Below, one piece after another: positions 21,823 to 33,598 of a stretch of DNA of 64,000 bases. The position numbers were made by a program, and so were the translations under genes. Under the pieces are notes generated by a model that was given only the letters and a program-made list of their open reading frames with translations, had not been told where the DNA came from and made no database searches. Within the stretch, counting starts at the first letter, position 1, and each line of letters begins with the position of its first letter. Source of the DNA: Nitrosomonadales bacterium (lineage in GTDB: Bacteria; Pseudomonadota; Gammaproteobacteria; Burkholderiales; Nitrosomonadaceae); the NCBI GenBank assembly GCA_009886095.1, contig VFJL01000009.1, positions 1-64,000 on the forward strand, written 5' to 3'.

Positions 21823-24669
21823 TTAAATTTTCTCGCGAAACGCTGCTGCCACCAATTCATTCTGCTGCGAGTTGTGCTTCGCCAGATATCCCACCGCCGG
21901 TGATGCCGATGATGGACGCAACGCATAACCCATTACCTGATCAGGCCGTTTGTGCCGCAGCAGATAATGCTGGATACGGTGCCAGGCCCCCTGATTACCG
22001 GGCTCCTCCTGGCACCAGAGTATCTCGCTAGCATTAGCGTAGCGCTCAGTCTCAGCCTGGAAGTCATCGTGTGGGAACGGATACAATTGCTCGATACGGA
22101 TAATTGTCATATCCGCAATCTTGTGTTCCCGCCGGTAAGCTAGCAAGTCGTAGTAGATTTTTCCGCAGCAGGCGATAATGCGCCGCACTTTTTTTGGATC
22201 AAGCTGTTCCGTTTCCGGGATTAAAGCCAGGAAACTGCCATGGGCCAGATCTTCCAGACTGGATACTGATTCTTTACGGCGCAACATACTTTTGGGGCTC
22301 ATGATGATCAGTGGCTTGCGCATCGGGCGAATCATCTGCCGCCGCAGCAGATGAAACATCTGCGCTGGTGTGGACGGAACGCATACCTGAATATTATATT
22401 CTGCGCACAGTTGCAGGTAGCGTTCCAGGCGCGCCGAGGAATGCTCCGGCCCTTGTCCCTCGTAACCATGCGGCAGCATCATCACCAAGCTGCATAACCG
22501 CCCCCACTTGGCTTCGCCGGAAGCAATAAACTGATCTATCACCACTTGGGCACCATTGGCAAAATCGCCAAATTGCGCCTCCCAAACAACCAGTTCATTC
22601 GGTTGAGCGGTAGCATAGCCATATTCAAAACCCAGTACCGCTTCTTCTGACAATACTGAATCGATAATCACAAAATCCGGCTGCTCTGGCGTAATGTGAC
22701 GGAGCGGAACATAGCTGCCCTCGTCCCATCGTTCCCGGTCCTGATCATGCAGCACAGCATGACGGTGGAAGAAAGTTCCACGTCCAGAATCCTGCCCGGA
22801 AATACGCAATGGATAACCATCTTTTAATAGCGCCGCGTAAGCCAGATTTTCCGCCATACCCCAATCCAGCGGCAACTTGCCTTCGCCCATCAATCGCCGG
22901 TCGGCAATAATTTTTTCCACACGCGGCTGCAGCTTGAAATTAGCAGGAATATCGGTAAGCCGTCCCGCCAGTTGCTTCAATTCCACCATTGGCAATCCGG
23001 TCTTCACTTTCTGCTGCCACCTGCTTTCCTTCAGGAAAGGCGCCCAATCTACCGCGCGTTGCGGCTTGTAGTCATAGAGTATGGTTTTGTTGGGATTACG
23101 GCCTGCGTCCATATCATCGCGATAGGCTTGCACCATCTGCTCGGCTTCACCCGCCTGAATGACGCCTTCGTTTAACAATCTATCGGCGTAGAGCCTGCGC
23201 GTGCCAGGGTGCTGGCTGATAACCTTGTACATCTGCGGTTGCGTCACCATCGGCTCGTCCTGTTCATTGTGGCCGAGACGGCGGAAACAAACCATGTCTA
23301 TGACCACATCCTTCTGGAACCGCATGCGAAAATCAAGCGCGACTTCAGTCACCATCACTACCGCTTCAGGGTCGTCACCATTGACATGAAAAATCGGTGC
23401 TTCAATCATTTTCGACACGTCGGTACAATACAGCGTAGACCGAGCATCGCGCGGATCGGAAGTGGTAAATCCAATCTGGTTATTAATAATGATATGTACC
23501 GTACCACCGGTGCCATAGCCGCGAGTCTGCGACAGGTTCAGGGTTTCCATCACTACTCCCTGACCGGCATAGGCAGCATCGCCATGCAGCAACACCGGCA
23601 ACACCAACTTACCCTGTTTGTCTCGCAAGCGATTCTGGCGGGCTCGCACCGAGCCTTCCACTACCGGATTAACGATTTCAAGATGCGATGGATTAAATGC
23701 CAGTGTCAGACGCATGACTCCGCCATCAGCGGTGGATATCGCTGAAGAAAAACCCTGGTGATATTTGACATCACCGGCGGTCAATTCCTGACTGTGCCTG
23801 CCCTCAAATTCCTGAAATAACTCAGAAGGCATTTTACCCAAAGTGTTCACCAGCACATTGAGCCGCCCACGATGTGCCATGCCAATAACCACCTCCTGCA
23901 CACCCATCTGACCAGTACGCTGCAGCAGGTTATCCAGAAGTGGAATCAGGCTCTCGCCGCCCTCACCAGAGAAGCGTTTCTGTCCGACATAGCGAGTGTG
24001 TAAATATTTTTCCAGCCCTTCCGCCGCGTTGAGGCGCTCCAGAATATGGCGCTTATATTCTGGAGAATAAGCGGGCTGGGCGCGCGGGCCTTCGAAGCGG
24101 TTCTGTATCCAGCGTTTCTGCTCAGTGTCTGCAATGTACATGTACTCGATGCCGATACTGCCACAGTAGGTCTGACGTAGTGCCTGCAGAATTTCCCGTA
24201 GCGCTGCACGATCGGGGCCAACCAGCGAACCCGTATCGAATGTCGTATCCATATCCGCTTCGGTCAAGCCGTAGTGAGACAGGTCAAGCTCTGGAATATA
24301 TGGTTTTACCTGATGCTTGAGTGGATCAAGATTTGCTAGACGCACACCAAGAAAACGATGGGCATTGATGATCTGCAGCACCGATACCTGCTTGCGTTCT
24401 GCCGCCACCGCCTGAGCAGTGCCCTGAACAGTATCCTGACCGTTGCCGGGTGAATGTTCTGTTGCCGGACGAATAAACGATTCAAGCACCAGACTATGCG
24501 ACACATCCCGTGTAGTTTTCCCGGAAATTTTCTGCAGCTCATCAAAATAACTGCGCCACTCCGGCAAAACCGAAATGGGGTTTTGCAGATAATCTTCGTA
24601 AAGCTCCTCGATGAACGGCGCATTTGTGCCAAACAGCATGGAGTTCTCGAACAGCTGCTTCATTCTCAT
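21823..24669 (-). CDS. sucA: 2-oxoglutarate dehydrogenase E1 component
   Basis: About 948 aa; MRMKQLFENSMLFGTNAPFIEELYEDYLQNP, GMAHRGRLNVLVNTLGK, thiamine-pyrophosphate motif. The ORF track extends to 24711. Confidence 0.95.
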   Translation of the reverse strand: MRMKQLFENSMLFGTNAPFIEELYEDYLQNPISVLPEWRSYFDELQKISGKTTRDVSHSLVLESFIRPATEHSPGNGQDTVQGTAQAVAAERKQVSVLQIINAHRFLGVRLANLDPLKHQVKPYIPELDLSHYGLTEADMDTTFDTGSLVGPDRAALREILQALRQTYCGSIGIEYMYIADTEQKRWIQNRFEGPRAQPAYSPEYKRHILERLNAAEGLEKYLHTRYVGQKRFSGEGGESLIPLLDNLLQRTGQMGVQEVVIGMAHRGRLNVLVNTLGKMPSELFQEFEGRHSQELTAGDVKYHQGFSSAISTADGGVMRLTLAFNPSHLEIVNPVVEGSVRARQNRLRDKQGKLVLPVLLHGDAAYAGQGVVMETLNLSQTRGYGTGGTVHIIINNQIGFTTSDPRDARSTLYCTDVSKMIEAPIFHVNGDDPEAVVMVTEVALDFRMRFQKDVVIDMVCFRRLGHNEQDEPMVTQPQMYKVISQHPGTRRLYADRLLNEGVIQAGEAEQMVQAYRDDMDAGRNPNKTILYDYKPQRAVDWAPFLKESRWQQKVKTGLPMVELKQLAGRLTDIPANFKLQPRVEKIIADRRLMGEGKLPLDWGMAENLAYAALLKDGYPLRISGQDSGRGTFFHRHAVLHDQDRERWDEGSYVPLRHITPEQPDFVIIDSVLSEEAVLGFEYGYATAQPNELVVWEAQFGDFANGAQVVIDQFIASGEAKWGRLCSLVMMLPHGYEGQGPEHSSARLERYLQLCAEYNIQVCVPSTPAQMFHLLRRQMIRPMRKPLIIMSPKSMLRRKESVSSLEDLAHGSFLALIPETEQLDPKKVRRIIACCGKIYYDLLAYRREHKIADMTIIRIEQLYPFPHDDFQAETERYANASEILWCQEEPGNQGAWHRIQHYLLRHKRPDQVMGYALRPSSASPAVGYLAKHNSQQNELVAAAFREKI

Positions 24670-24694
24670 TGCGGGCATCTCTAACGGAACCGGA

Positions 24695-25996
24695 CTATTT
24701 GCGTAATGCAATCGTCACCACATCCCGCGTGGCTGCGCCGGTATAAAGCTGACGTGGGCGCCCTATCTTATATTCCGGATCGGAAATCATTTCGCTCCAT
24801 TGAGCAATCCAGCCAACTGTACGCGCCATGGCAAATATGGCAGTAAACATGGAAACAGGAATACCCAAAGCGCGTTGCACGATGCCAGAATAGAAATCGA
24901 CATTGGGATAGAGTTTCCTGGAAATAAAATATTCATCTTCCAGTGCGATTTTCTCCAACTCCATCGCCAGTTTGAATAAGGGATCATTCTGCAACCCCAG
25001 TTCGTTTAACACTTCGTGGCAGGTCTCGCGCATCAGCTTCGCGCGGGGATCAAAATTCTTGTATACCCGGTGGCCAAACCCCATCAGCTTGAAACTGTCA
25101 TTCTTGTCCTTGGCACGTTTGATATATTCACCGATGCGTGAAACATCACCAATCTCTTCCAGCATATTGAGACAAGCTTCATTCGCCCCACCATGCGCCG
25201 GCCCCCACAGGCAGGCAATACCGGCAGAAATACAGGCAAACGGATTGGCGCCGCTGGAACCGGATAAACGGACGGTGGAAGTTGAGGCATTCTGCTCGTG
25301 GTCAGCATGCAGAATCAATATGCGATCCAATGCCCTCGCCAGTACCGGATTGGATTTATATTCCTCGGCGGGGGTGGCAAACATCATGTGCAGGAAATTT
25401 TCTGCGTAGTTGAGATTGTTGTGCGGATAGATGAAAGGTTGGCCGATATTGTATTTGTAAGCCATCGCGGTAATGGTCGGTAATTTCGCGACCAGGCGAA
25501 AGGCTGACAGTTCGCGTTGCGCGGCATCTGAAATATCCATCGCGTCGTGATAAAACGCCGACAGTGCACCGACTACCCCCACCATCACCGCCATCGGATG
25601 AGCATCACGGCGAAAGCCAGTATAGAACCGTGCCAGCTGTTCATGCACCATCGTGTGCTCCTTGATGGTGTTGTCAAATGACATCTTCTGATCGCTGGTA
25701 GGCAGCTCGCCATTCATCAACAAATAACATACTTCCATGAAATCGCATTGTCTGGCTAACTGTTCGATTGGATAGCCGCGATAAAGCAGGATGCCCGCAT
25801 CACCGTCGATGAAAGTTATTTTTGAACTGCAGCTGGCCGTAGAAAAATAGCCGGGGTCATAAGTAAATACGCCGCTCCTGGCGTGCAAGCTACGGATATC
25901 CACTACCTCCGGTCCCATGCTGCCAGCCATGATAGGAAATTCAAGCGGCAAACTACCATTGCCGAGATCGAGGGTCGCCGTACGTTTCTGCTCCAT
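24695..25996 (-). CDS. gltA: citrate synthase (type I)
   Basis: [34 protein letters not shown]..., [28 protein letters not shown]. Start inferred inside a longer ORF. Confidence 0.95.
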   Translation of the reverse strand: MEQKRTATLDLGNGSLPLEFPIMAGSMGPEVVDIRSLHARSGVFTYDPGYFSTASCSSKITFIDGDAGILLYRGYPIEQLARQCDFMEVCYLLMNGELPTSDQKMSFDNTIKEHTMVHEQLARFYTGFRRDAHPMAVMVGVVGALSAFYHDAMDISDAAQRELSAFRLVAKLPTITAMAYKYNIGQPFIYPHNNLNYAENFLHMMFATPAEEYKSNPVLARALDRILILHADHEQNASTSTVRLSGSSGANPFACISAGIACLWGPAHGGANEACLNMLEEIGDVSRIGEYIKRAKDKNDSFKLMGFGHRVYKNFDPRAKLMRETCHEVLNELGLQNDPLFKLAMELEKIALEDEYFISRKLYPNVDFYSGIVQRALGIPVSMFTAIFAMARTVGWIAQWSEMISDPEYKIGRPRQLYTGAATRDVVTIALRK

Positions 25997-26045
25997 ATCA
26001 TTCTCCACTGTTTTCATCTTTGCCAGCAAAACAACTGCGGCGCGG

Positions 26046-26279
26046 TCAAGCTGTTTGCAGAAGCCGCAATACCGACAGCAGGCTTCCATCCTCCGGTTCT
26101 TTCCTTGTTGCAATCATATCCCACAAGTCATTGTCAGGAAGATCCAACAATGTAGTGAATTGCTGTAATTCTATTTCACTCAGTTGCGTGTAATACTTAT
26201 CTATAAAGCGTTGCAGTACGATATCCAATTCCAGCAATCCACGCCGGCAGCGCCAGCGGGCGCGCTCCAGTTCTTTCAT
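26046..26279 (-). CDS. sdhE: FAD assembly factor SdhE
   Basis: [33 protein letters not shown]: conserved RRGxxELD motif; ATGA overlap with sdhB. Confidence 0.9.
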   Translation of the reverse strand: MKELERARWRCRRGLLELDIVLQRFIDKYYTQLSEIELQQFTTLLDLPDNDLWDMIATRKEPEDGSLLSVLRLLQTA

Positions 26280-26971
26280 ACCGTCCTTTTCACCATCATA
26301 TCCTTGATCTTGCCAATGGCGCTGGTTGGATTCAACCCCTTGGGGCATGCGTCCACGCAATTCATAATGGAATGGCAACGAAATAGACGGTACGGGTCTT
26401 CCAGATTATCCAGTCGCTCGGCGCTGGCCTGGTCGCGGCTATCGGCGAGAAAACGGTAGGCCTGCAACAGTCCCGCAGGACCGACAAATTTATCCGGGTT
26501 CCACCAGAATGAAGGGCATGCAGTAGTGCAACACGCGCACAGGATGCATTCATATGCTCCATCCAGTTCCGCTTTTTCTTCCGGCGACTGTAACCGCTCT
26601 GTTTCTGGCGGAGGATCATTGTTGATGAGATAAGGCTTAATCGAATGGTATTGCTTGAAAAATTGGGTCATGTCCACGATCAGATCGCGGATTACTGGCA
26701 ACCCTGGCAACGGACGCAACTCCACCGGCTCTTTCAACCCTGCAACCGGCGTGATACATGCCAAGCCATTGCGACCATTAATATTCATTGCGTCCGACCC
26801 GCATACCCCTTCCCGGCAGGAACGGCGCAAACTCAAACTATCGTCGATGGATTTAATCCGAATCAGCGCATCCAGCAGCATTCTGTCGGACGGCTCCAAT
26901 TCGATGTCGTAGTCCTGCATATAAGGCTTGTCGTCCTTATCTGGATCGTAACGGTAAATCGAGAAACGCAT
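26276..26971 (-). CDS. sdhB: succinate dehydrogenase iron-sulfur subunit
   Basis: MRFSIYRYDPDKDDKPYMQDYDIEL; CREGVCGSDAMNING, CILCACCTTACPSFWWN. Confidence 0.96.
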   Translation of the reverse strand: MRFSIYRYDPDKDDKPYMQDYDIELEPSDRMLLDALIRIKSIDDSLSLRRSCREGVCGSDAMNINGRNGLACITPVAGLKEPVELRPLPGLPVIRDLIVDMTQFFKQYHSIKPYLINNDPPPETERLQSPEEKAELDGAYECILCACCTTACPSFWWNPDKFVGPAGLLQAYRFLADSRDQASAERLDNLEDPYRLFRCHSIMNCVDACPKGLNPTSAIGKIKDMMVKRTV

Positions 26972-26979
26972 GCCTGCTC

Positions 26980-28743
26980 CTAATAAATCCTGGGCTTGGG
27001 TGGAAACGATTCCACCGTCAGCGGCTTCAAGCGGACTGGCTTGTAATCCAGTCGCCGGCCTTCGCTGAAATACAGGGTGTGTTTGAGCCACTTGTCATCA
27101 TCCCGCTGGGGGAAATCGTCGCGCGCATGAGCGCCGCGGCTCTCGTTGCGGGCTTCTGCCGAAACCATGGTAGCCAGCGCCACTTCTACCAGATTGTCCA
27201 GCTCCAGCGCTTCTACCCGCGCAGTGTTGAATACTCTGCTCTTGTCCCTGATTTCGGTATGGGCGACGCGTTCTGCCACTTCGCCGATTTTGGTCACACC
27301 CTGTTTCAGCATATCAGCGAAACGGAATACGCCGCAATGTGCCTGCATGGTCTTGCGCAGATCAGTGCCTACTTGCGCCACATTCTCACCATCTTTCTGA
27401 GCATCCAGTCGAGCAAGTCGCGCCAGCACTTTGTCGGTGGCATCCGCTGGCAATGGCTTGTGATGAGGGTTCTTTTTCAAATCCTCGATGATCTGATTAC
27501 CGGCAGCTCGTCCAAACACAAGGATGTCGAGCAGCGAGTTAGTTCCCAGGCGATTCGCGCCATGCACAGACACACAAGCGCACTCGCCGACCGCGTAAAA
27601 ACCCTGCACCACTTCTTCCGGCCCGGTTTTATAGGGTGCCACTACCTGACCGTGAAAATTGGAAGGGATGCCGCCCATCATGTAATGCGCGGTGGGCGCT
27701 ACCGGAATCGGCTCATTGATCGGGTCTACCCGAGCAAATTTTATAGCGATTTCACGAATACCTGGCAGCCGCATGTTGATTACATCCGCACCAAGATGAT
27801 CGAGTTTCAACAACAGATGATCGGCATCCTTGCCGCAGCCGCGCCCTTCCTTGATTTCCGTAGTCAGAGCGCGTGATACCACGTCGCGACTGGCGAGATC
27901 CTTGGCATGCGGTGCATAGCGTTGCATAAAACGCTCGCCATCCTTGTTGAGCAGATAACCGCCCTCCCCGCGCACAGCCTCGCTGATGAGTACCCCCACC
28001 CCATATACACCGGTCGGATGAAATTGCCAGAATTCCATATCTTCCAGCGGGATACCGGCACGTGCCGCCATACCCAGGCCATCGCCAGTATTGATGAAAG
28101 CATTGGTACTGGCATGGAAGATGCGCCCTGCCCCGCCAGTGGCAAACAGCGTGGCTTTGGCTTGCAACACCATGACTTCGCCGGTTTCCATCTCCAGCGC
28201 CGTCACGCCCAGCACATCCCCCTGTTCGTCGCGAATCAGATCCAGCCCCATCCACTCGACAAAAAATTGAGTGTTGGCGCGCACGTTACGCTGATATAAC
28301 GTATGCAGCATAGCGTGGCCGGTGCGATCCGCCGCCGCACATGAACGCGTTGCCTGCGCGCCACCGAAATTCTGCGACTGACCGCCGAAGGGACGCTGAT
28401 AAATTTTCCCGTTCTCCAGGCGATCAAATGGCATACCGAAATGCTCCAGTTCGTACACCACTTCATTAGCCTGGCGGCACATGAATTCGATGGCATCCTG
28501 ATCACCCAGATAATCAGAACCCTTCACCGTGTCGTACATGTGCCAGTGCCAGTTGTCCTCGGTAACGTTGCCGAGCGCCGCAGCGATACCGCCCTGTGCT
28601 GCCACCGTATGCGAGCGCGTGGGAAATACCTTGGAGAGCACTGCCACCTTGAGCCCGGCTTCCGACAGCTGCAAAGCGGCGCGCATCCCGGCGCCACCAG
28701 CACCGACAATAACTGCATCGAATTTTCTTCTGGCTATTGCCAC
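26980..28743 (-). CDS. sdhA: succinate dehydrogenase flavoprotein subunit
   Basis: 587 aa; [49 protein letters not shown]. Confidence 0.97.
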   Translation of the reverse strand: MAIARRKFDAVIVGAGGAGMRAALQLSEAGLKVAVLSKVFPTRSHTVAAQGGIAAALGNVTEDNWHWHMYDTVKGSDYLGDQDAIEFMCRQANEVVYELEHFGMPFDRLENGKIYQRPFGGQSQNFGGAQATRSCAAADRTGHAMLHTLYQRNVRANTQFFVEWMGLDLIRDEQGDVLGVTALEMETGEVMVLQAKATLFATGGAGRIFHASTNAFINTGDGLGMAARAGIPLEDMEFWQFHPTGVYGVGVLISEAVRGEGGYLLNKDGERFMQRYAPHAKDLASRDVVSRALTTEIKEGRGCGKDADHLLLKLDHLGADVINMRLPGIREIAIKFARVDPINEPIPVAPTAHYMMGGIPSNFHGQVVAPYKTGPEEVVQGFYAVGECACVSVHGANRLGTNSLLDILVFGRAAGNQIIEDLKKNPHHKPLPADATDKVLARLARLDAQKDGENVAQVGTDLRKTMQAHCGVFRFADMLKQGVTKIGEVAERVAHTEIRDKSRVFNTARVEALELDNLVEVALATMVSAEARNESRGAHARDDFPQRDDDKWLKHTLYFSEGRRLDYKPVRLKPLTVESFPPKPRIY

Positions 28744-28744
28744 A

Positions 28745-29089
28745 TCAGCTCCACAGGATATCTACCGACCATACGGCATAAAACAGCAGCGACAAAATGA
28801 CCAGCACTTGTAGCGTCAGGCGGGTGCCAGTGGCATGAACGTAATCCATTAGAATGTTGCGCATCCCAATCCAGGCATGCCAGCAAAGACTCACAAAAAA
28901 TAGAAAAGAGGCAATACGCATCCACTGCTCGCTGAATAGCGCCTTCCAGGCAACATGATCATGTGGCGCCGAGACTAGCAGCACCACTGCCAACAACAGA
29001 ATATAGATTGCCATCACCACAGCGGTAATGCGCTGTGCCAACCAGTCACGCAGACCATAATGAGCGCCAGTGACTATACGCTTCACCAT
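28745..29089 (-). CDS. sdhD: succinate dehydrogenase membrane anchor subunit
   Basis: [29 protein letters not shown]; three TM segments; [14 protein letters not shown]. Confidence 0.88.
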   Translation of the reverse strand: MVKRIVTGAHYGLRDWLAQRITAVVMAIYILLLAVVLLVSAPHDHVAWKALFSEQWMRIASFLFFVSLCWHAWIGMRNILMDYVHATGTRLTLQVLVILSLLFYAVWSVDILWS

Positions 29090-29469
29090 ATTGCCGCACC
29101 GATCAATAACGTAAGGGCGATCCCCATTCCCAGCACCAGTTTGCTGCTCATGCGTGCCTGTTCCAGTGCAATACCATAATGCAAGTCCAGTGCCAGGTGA
29201 CGAATGCCGGCGCAGAAATGATGCAGGAAAAACCACAGCGCCAGCATTGATGCGCCCTTGACCAGCGGGTTGGCCAGAAAAGACTGGAATTCAGCATAGC
29301 TTTGTGGCGAACCCAGCGTCATCTGCAGGCCACAGAGGAAAATAGGGATGCCAGGAAAAAACAGCAGCACGCCACTCACGCGGTGCAGAATCGAAACCAC
29401 CGCTGGCAAAGGCTGCTTGATTTCTATGAGATTAAGATGCTTGGGGCGTTTTCTTTGCAATTTCAGCAT
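29083..29469 (-). CDS. sdhC: succinate dehydrogenase cytochrome b556 subunit
   Basis: 128 aa; RPKHLNLIEIKQPLPAVVSILHRVSGVLLFF; HHFCAGIRHLALD. Confidence 0.92.
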   Translation of the reverse strand: MLKLQRKRPKHLNLIEIKQPLPAVVSILHRVSGVLLFFPGIPIFLCGLQMTLGSPQSYAEFQSFLANPLVKGASMLALWFFLHHFCAGIRHLALDLHYGIALEQARMSSKLVLGMGIALTLLIGAAIW

Positions 29470-29660
29470 CCATGCAATTGGGTTCTGAAGACAATAATGA
29501 GTTTAGCCCGTTATGCCGGGTGACACAACCTGAGACGACCTTAAATGGACTCCGGAAGCTTACTCAAATTGACAGTCGCGTAGAATGTTTCTATAGTCGA
29601 ATGCATTAGACGTATCCCGCAAACTCCATGCAGCAACTATCTCTCCCAGGAGCGCAAAAA

Positions 29661-30644
29661 ATGAAGCCCCCCATTCGCGTCGCGGTCACTGGCGCTGCTG
29701 GTCAGATTGGTTATAGCCTGCTATTTCGCATTGCCGCAGGCGACATGCTAGGCCAGGATCAACCTGTCATCCTGCAGTTGCTCGACATACCCCAGTCACA
29801 ACCCGTGCTCAAGGGCGTAGTGATGGAACTGGACGATTGCGTATTTCCGCTACTGGCTGGCGTAATTGCAACCGACGATCCAAAAATTGCTTTCCGTGAT
29901 GCCAGTATTGCCATGCTGGTGGGTGCACGTCCACGCAGCAAGGGCATGGAGCGCAAGGATCTGCTGGAAACCAACGGCGCGATATTCACCGTTCAGGGCA
30001 GGGCATTAGATGAAGCCGCTAACCGCGATGTCAAGATTCTGGTGGTGGGCAACCCCGCCAATACCAACGCTTACATCGCGATGAAAAATGCACCTGGCCT
30101 GAAGCCAGATAACTTTTCGGCAATGTTGCGGCTGGACCATAACCGCGCTCTGTCGCAAGTGGCTGCGAAACTTGGCCAACCAGTTTCCAGCATTCGTAAA
30201 ATGGTGGTGTGGGGAAACCACTCCACCACTCAATATCCGGATCTGAACCACGCTGAAGCAGATGGCAAGAAAGTTGTTGACCTCATCAACGACCCGGTAT
30301 GGGTGGAAAATTATTTCATCCCCACCGTGCAGAAACGCGGCGCGACGGTGATCGAAGCGCGCGGCCTGTCGAGCGCTGCCAGCGCTGCCAATGCAGCCGT
30401 CAATCATATGCATGACTGGTTTTCTGGCACCCCGGAAAACAACTGGGTGTCGATGGGTATCCCGTCAAACGGCAGCTATGGTATTCCTGAAGGTGTAATT
30501 TATGGCCATCCCGTCGCCTGTCAGGGTGGTGCCTACAAAATCGTGCAGGGACTGCAAATAAGCGACTCCGGCAAAACAAGAATGCAGGCAAGCTATCGGG
30601 ATCTGCTGGAAGAACGCGACTCGGTCAGACATCTGCTGGGGTAA
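29661..30644 (+). CDS. mdh: malate dehydrogenase
   Basis: [41 protein letters not shown]. Confidence 0.96.
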   Translation: MKPPIRVAVTGAAGQIGYSLLFRIAAGDMLGQDQPVILQLLDIPQSQPVLKGVVMELDDCVFPLLAGVIATDDPKIAFRDASIAMLVGARPRSKGMERKDLLETNGAIFTVQGRALDEAANRDVKILVVGNPANTNAYIAMKNAPGLKPDNFSAMLRLDHNRALSQVAAKLGQPVSSIRKMVVWGNHSTTQYPDLNHAEADGKKVVDLINDPVWVENYFIPTVQKRGATVIEARGLSSAASAANAAVNHMHDWFSGTPENNWVSMGIPSNGSYGIPEGVIYGHPVACQGGAYKIVQGLQISDSGKTRMQASYRDLLEERDSVRHLLG

Positions 30645-30754
30645 GAGGATTTCCCTATTTCGCTGAACTTCAATCTCCATCGCATCTTTTTTGGTGCGAC
30701 TGAAAAAAGCCTGCGCGGTTCGACCTGTTCTCATACACATATGGGTGCATCCTT

Positions 30755-31654
30755 ATGACCACACTCTCCGCTGGCTCTCGTTTCCGTGCCGCACTTGCCG
30801 CTGAGAAGCCCCTGCAAGTGGCGGGCTGCATCAATGCCTACTGCGCACGCATGGCGGAGCGCACCGGTTTCAAGGCGATTTATCTTTCTGGTGGTGGCGT
30901 GGCGGCAGGCTCGCTGGGTGTACCCGATCGCGGCATTTCGACGCTGGACGATGTGCTGACCGATGTCCGCCGCATCACCCGTATCACCAACCTGCCGTTG
31001 CTGGTGGACGCGGATACCGGCTTTGGCGACGCAGGCGCTGCATTTAGTATCGCTCACACGGTGAAGTCGCTGATTGAGTCGGGTGCAGGGGCAATGCATA
31101 TCGAAGACCAGGTGCAGGCCAAGCGTTGCGGCCACCTCCCCGGCAAGGCCATCGTCAGCAAAAGTGAAATGGTAGATCGGATCAAGGCTGCGGTGGATGC
31201 CAGAACCGATACCGATTTCGTCATCATGGCGCGCACCGATGCACTGGCGGTGGAAGGATTGCAATCCGCCATCGACCGGGCTTGTGCCTGTGTCGAGGCA
31301 GGTGCGGATATGATATTTCCTGAAGCGATAACCGAACTGGACATGTACCGGCAATTCGCTGCTGTGGTAAAAATGCCGATCCTGGCCAACATCACCGAGT
31401 TTGGCGCAACCCCGCTCTACACCATGCAGGAGTTGGCTGGCGCAGATGTGTCGCTGGTGCTCTATCCGCTGTCCGCATTTCGCGCCATGAATGCCGCTGC
31501 GCTCAAGGTATATCGGACGATACGCACCGAAGGCACACAAAAAAACATGGTCGATACCATGCAGACCCGCACCGAACTGTACGACTTTCTTGATTACTCT
31601 GCATTCGAACAAAAACCGGATGCCCTGTCTTCCGTTGAAAACAAGAATGAGTGA
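30755..31654 (+). CDS. prpB: methylisocitrate lyase
   Basis: 299 aa; [41 protein letters not shown]. Confidence 0.93.
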   Translation: MTTLSAGSRFRAALAAEKPLQVAGCINAYCARMAERTGFKAIYLSGGGVAAGSLGVPDRGISTLDDVLTDVRRITRITNLPLLVDADTGFGDAGAAFSIAHTVKSLIESGAGAMHIEDQVQAKRCGHLPGKAIVSKSEMVDRIKAAVDARTDTDFVIMARTDALAVEGLQSAIDRACACVEAGADMIFPEAITELDMYRQFAAVVKMPILANITEFGATPLYTMQELAGADVSLVLYPLSAFRAMNAAALKVYRTIRTEGTQKNMVDTMQTRTELYDFLDYSAFEQKPDALSSVENKNE

Positions 31655-32810
31655 GACTGCCGAAACTCCCGCCCCCAGAAGCAAGAAATCCGTGATGCTG
31701 TCAGGCGTAGTGGCAGGCAATACTGCCATCTGTACTGTCGGCAGAACCGGCAACGATCTGCATTACCGAGGTTATGACATTCTGGATTTAGCCGCTGCCT
31801 GCGAATTTGAGGAAATCGCTTATTTGCTGGTGCATGAGAAGCTGCCTACGCTTGCAGAGCTGGCCGCGTACAAAGTAAAACTGAAAAACCTGCGTGAGCT
31901 GCCAGCCAGCATCAAAACCGTGCTGGAAGCGATTCCCGCAACAACGCACCCGATGGACGTCCTGCGTACCGGCGTTTCTGCGCTGGGCACGGTGTTGCCG
32001 GAAGCGGCAGAGCATTCCAGCACCGCTGCACGCGATCTGGCTGACCGGCTGCTGGCTTGCCTCGGCTCGATGCTGCTGTACTGGTACCACTATTCGCACA
32101 ATAACCGCCGCATCGAACTGGCAACCGGCGATGATTCTATCGGCGGGCATTTCCTGCATCTGCTGCATGGCCAACCACCACCGCAACCATGGGTGGAAGC
32201 CATGCATACCTCGCTGGTGCTGTACGCCGAGCATGAGTTCAACGCCTCCACTTTCGCCGCGCGCGTGATCGCCGGTACCGGCGCAGATTTCTACTCCGCC
32301 ATCACCGGCGCTATCGGTGCGCTGCGCGGACCCAAACATGGCGGAGCCAACGAAGCTGCATTTGATATCCAGCAACGCTACCAAAACCCCGACGAAGCCG
32401 AGATTGATATCCGCCGCCGTGTCGCGAACCGGGAAATCATCACCGGTTTCGGCCATCCGGTTTACACCATCGCCGATCCGCGCAACAAGGTCATCAGGGA
32501 AGTAGCCAGAAAGTTGTCAGTAGATGCCGGTGACATGAAAATGTTCGACATCGCAGTCAGGCTGGAAACGGTGATGTGGGACAGCAAAAAAATGTTCCCC
32601 AACCTCGACTGGTTCTCTGCCGTGAGCTATCACATGCTGGGAGTGCCGACGGCCATGTTCACCCCTCTGTTCGCAATCTCCCGCACCAGCGGCTGGGCTG
32701 CGCACATCATCGAACAGCGCCTGGACAACAAGATCATCCGGCCTTCTGCCAATTACATCGGGCCGGATAACCGGGAATTTGTAGCGATTGAAGAACGAAA
32801 TCAAAGATAG
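31647..32810 (+). CDS. prpC: 2-methylcitrate synthase
   Basis: [59 protein letters not shown]. Start overlaps the prpB end. Confidence 0.9.
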   Translation: MSETAETPAPRSKKSVMLSGVVAGNTAICTVGRTGNDLHYRGYDILDLAAACEFEEIAYLLVHEKLPTLAELAAYKVKLKNLRELPASIKTVLEAIPATTHPMDVLRTGVSALGTVLPEAAEHSSTAARDLADRLLACLGSMLLYWYHYSHNNRRIELATGDDSIGGHFLHLLHGQPPPQPWVEAMHTSLVLYAEHEFNASTFAARVIAGTGADFYSAITGAIGALRGPKHGGANEAAFDIQQRYQNPDEAEIDIRRRVANREIITGFGHPVYTIADPRNKVIREVARKLSVDAGDMKMFDIAVRLETVMWDSKKMFPNLDWFSAVSYHMLGVPTAMFTPLFAISRTSGWAAHIIEQRLDNKIIRPSANYIGPDNREFVAIEERNQR

Positions 32811-32999
32811 AAAAATGGTCACAGAATAAGGCACAGCACTGGTACGGTTTGTATAAACTAACATGTGATAGAGTTGATACATAGTTAGCTCTGATGAGAC
32901 ATAATGGAATCAGGAGTAGCGAAATATTTGAGCCTTGCCCCTTTGCTGATAAGGTCGCGGGTTTAACAAGCTTGGGGAGAGCGGCAGATAAACGCTATT

Positions 33000-33580
33000 C
33001 GTTATGCGTAAGGACAAATAAATGATTTCTTCCGTGCTTTGCATCTTCGAAACCTATCAGACGTTTTTTACTGGTTTGTTAGGCTTTACTGGTGTAATTG
33101 TTACTATGGTTGTTAATGCTAAGCACCAAACAAAATTACAGTCCAGACAAATGGAACATGAAGTAAGGTCACTACGAGTGGCCTTAAAATCTGAGTTAGC
33201 TTCTAACAAGAATTCCTATGAAAATAGAATCCAGCAACTCAACGAACCATGCGAATATGACCATGCGTTGATTCCAAATAATACTGTCGATCATGTATAC
33301 AAGACACTTCTAGATAAGATTGGACTGCTATCAGAAGATGAGGTAGAGAATATACTCAAAGCATATTTACTAATTGCTGATCTTCCATATCGCATTAGGA
33401 TATTGGTGGGAACAGATAGTATTGGTGGGTTCAAGGATGAGTTTATTCGGCTAAACAAAGATCAACAGCCCATCGTTTCAGGAATCCATAAAAGTTTCCT
33501 TCCTGACATTAATAAGGCGATAGATTCAATTGAACAACAACTCATTAATCAGCAACAGGAATAGAAGGTTACGCATAACG
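33000..33580. repeat. 12-bp perfect inverted repeat pair flanking an orphan ORF
   Basis: CGTTATGCGTAA at 33000-33011 and TTACGCATAACG at 33569-33580, just outside ORF 33022..33564. Confidence 0.8.
33022..33564 (+). CDS. hypothetical membrane-anchored coiled-coil protein (180 aa)
   Basis: N-terminal hydrophobic TM (FFTGLLGFTGVIVTMVV) then a charged helical region; AT-rich compared with flanks; no family recognised. Confidence 0.7.
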   Translation: MISSVLCIFETYQTFFTGLLGFTGVIVTMVVNAKHQTKLQSRQMEHEVRSLRVALKSELASNKNSYENRIQQLNEPCEYDHALIPNNTVDHVYKTLLDKIGLLSEDEVENILKAYLLIADLPYRIRILVGTDSIGGFKDEFIRLNKDQQPIVSGIHKSFLPDINKAIDSIEQQLINQQQE

Positions 33581-33598
33581 ATTAAGAGATTAAAGGGG

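Noticed and set aside
30731-31753. 340-aa minus-strand ORF opposite prpB
   Set aside because: Antisense of a clearly coding prpB/prpC region; His/Cys/Arg-rich shadow composition and no domain.
32858-32888. CTAACATGT...ACATAGTTAG hairpin after prpC as a terminator
   Set aside because: Stem is plausible but no T-tract follows, so it was not called as a terminator.
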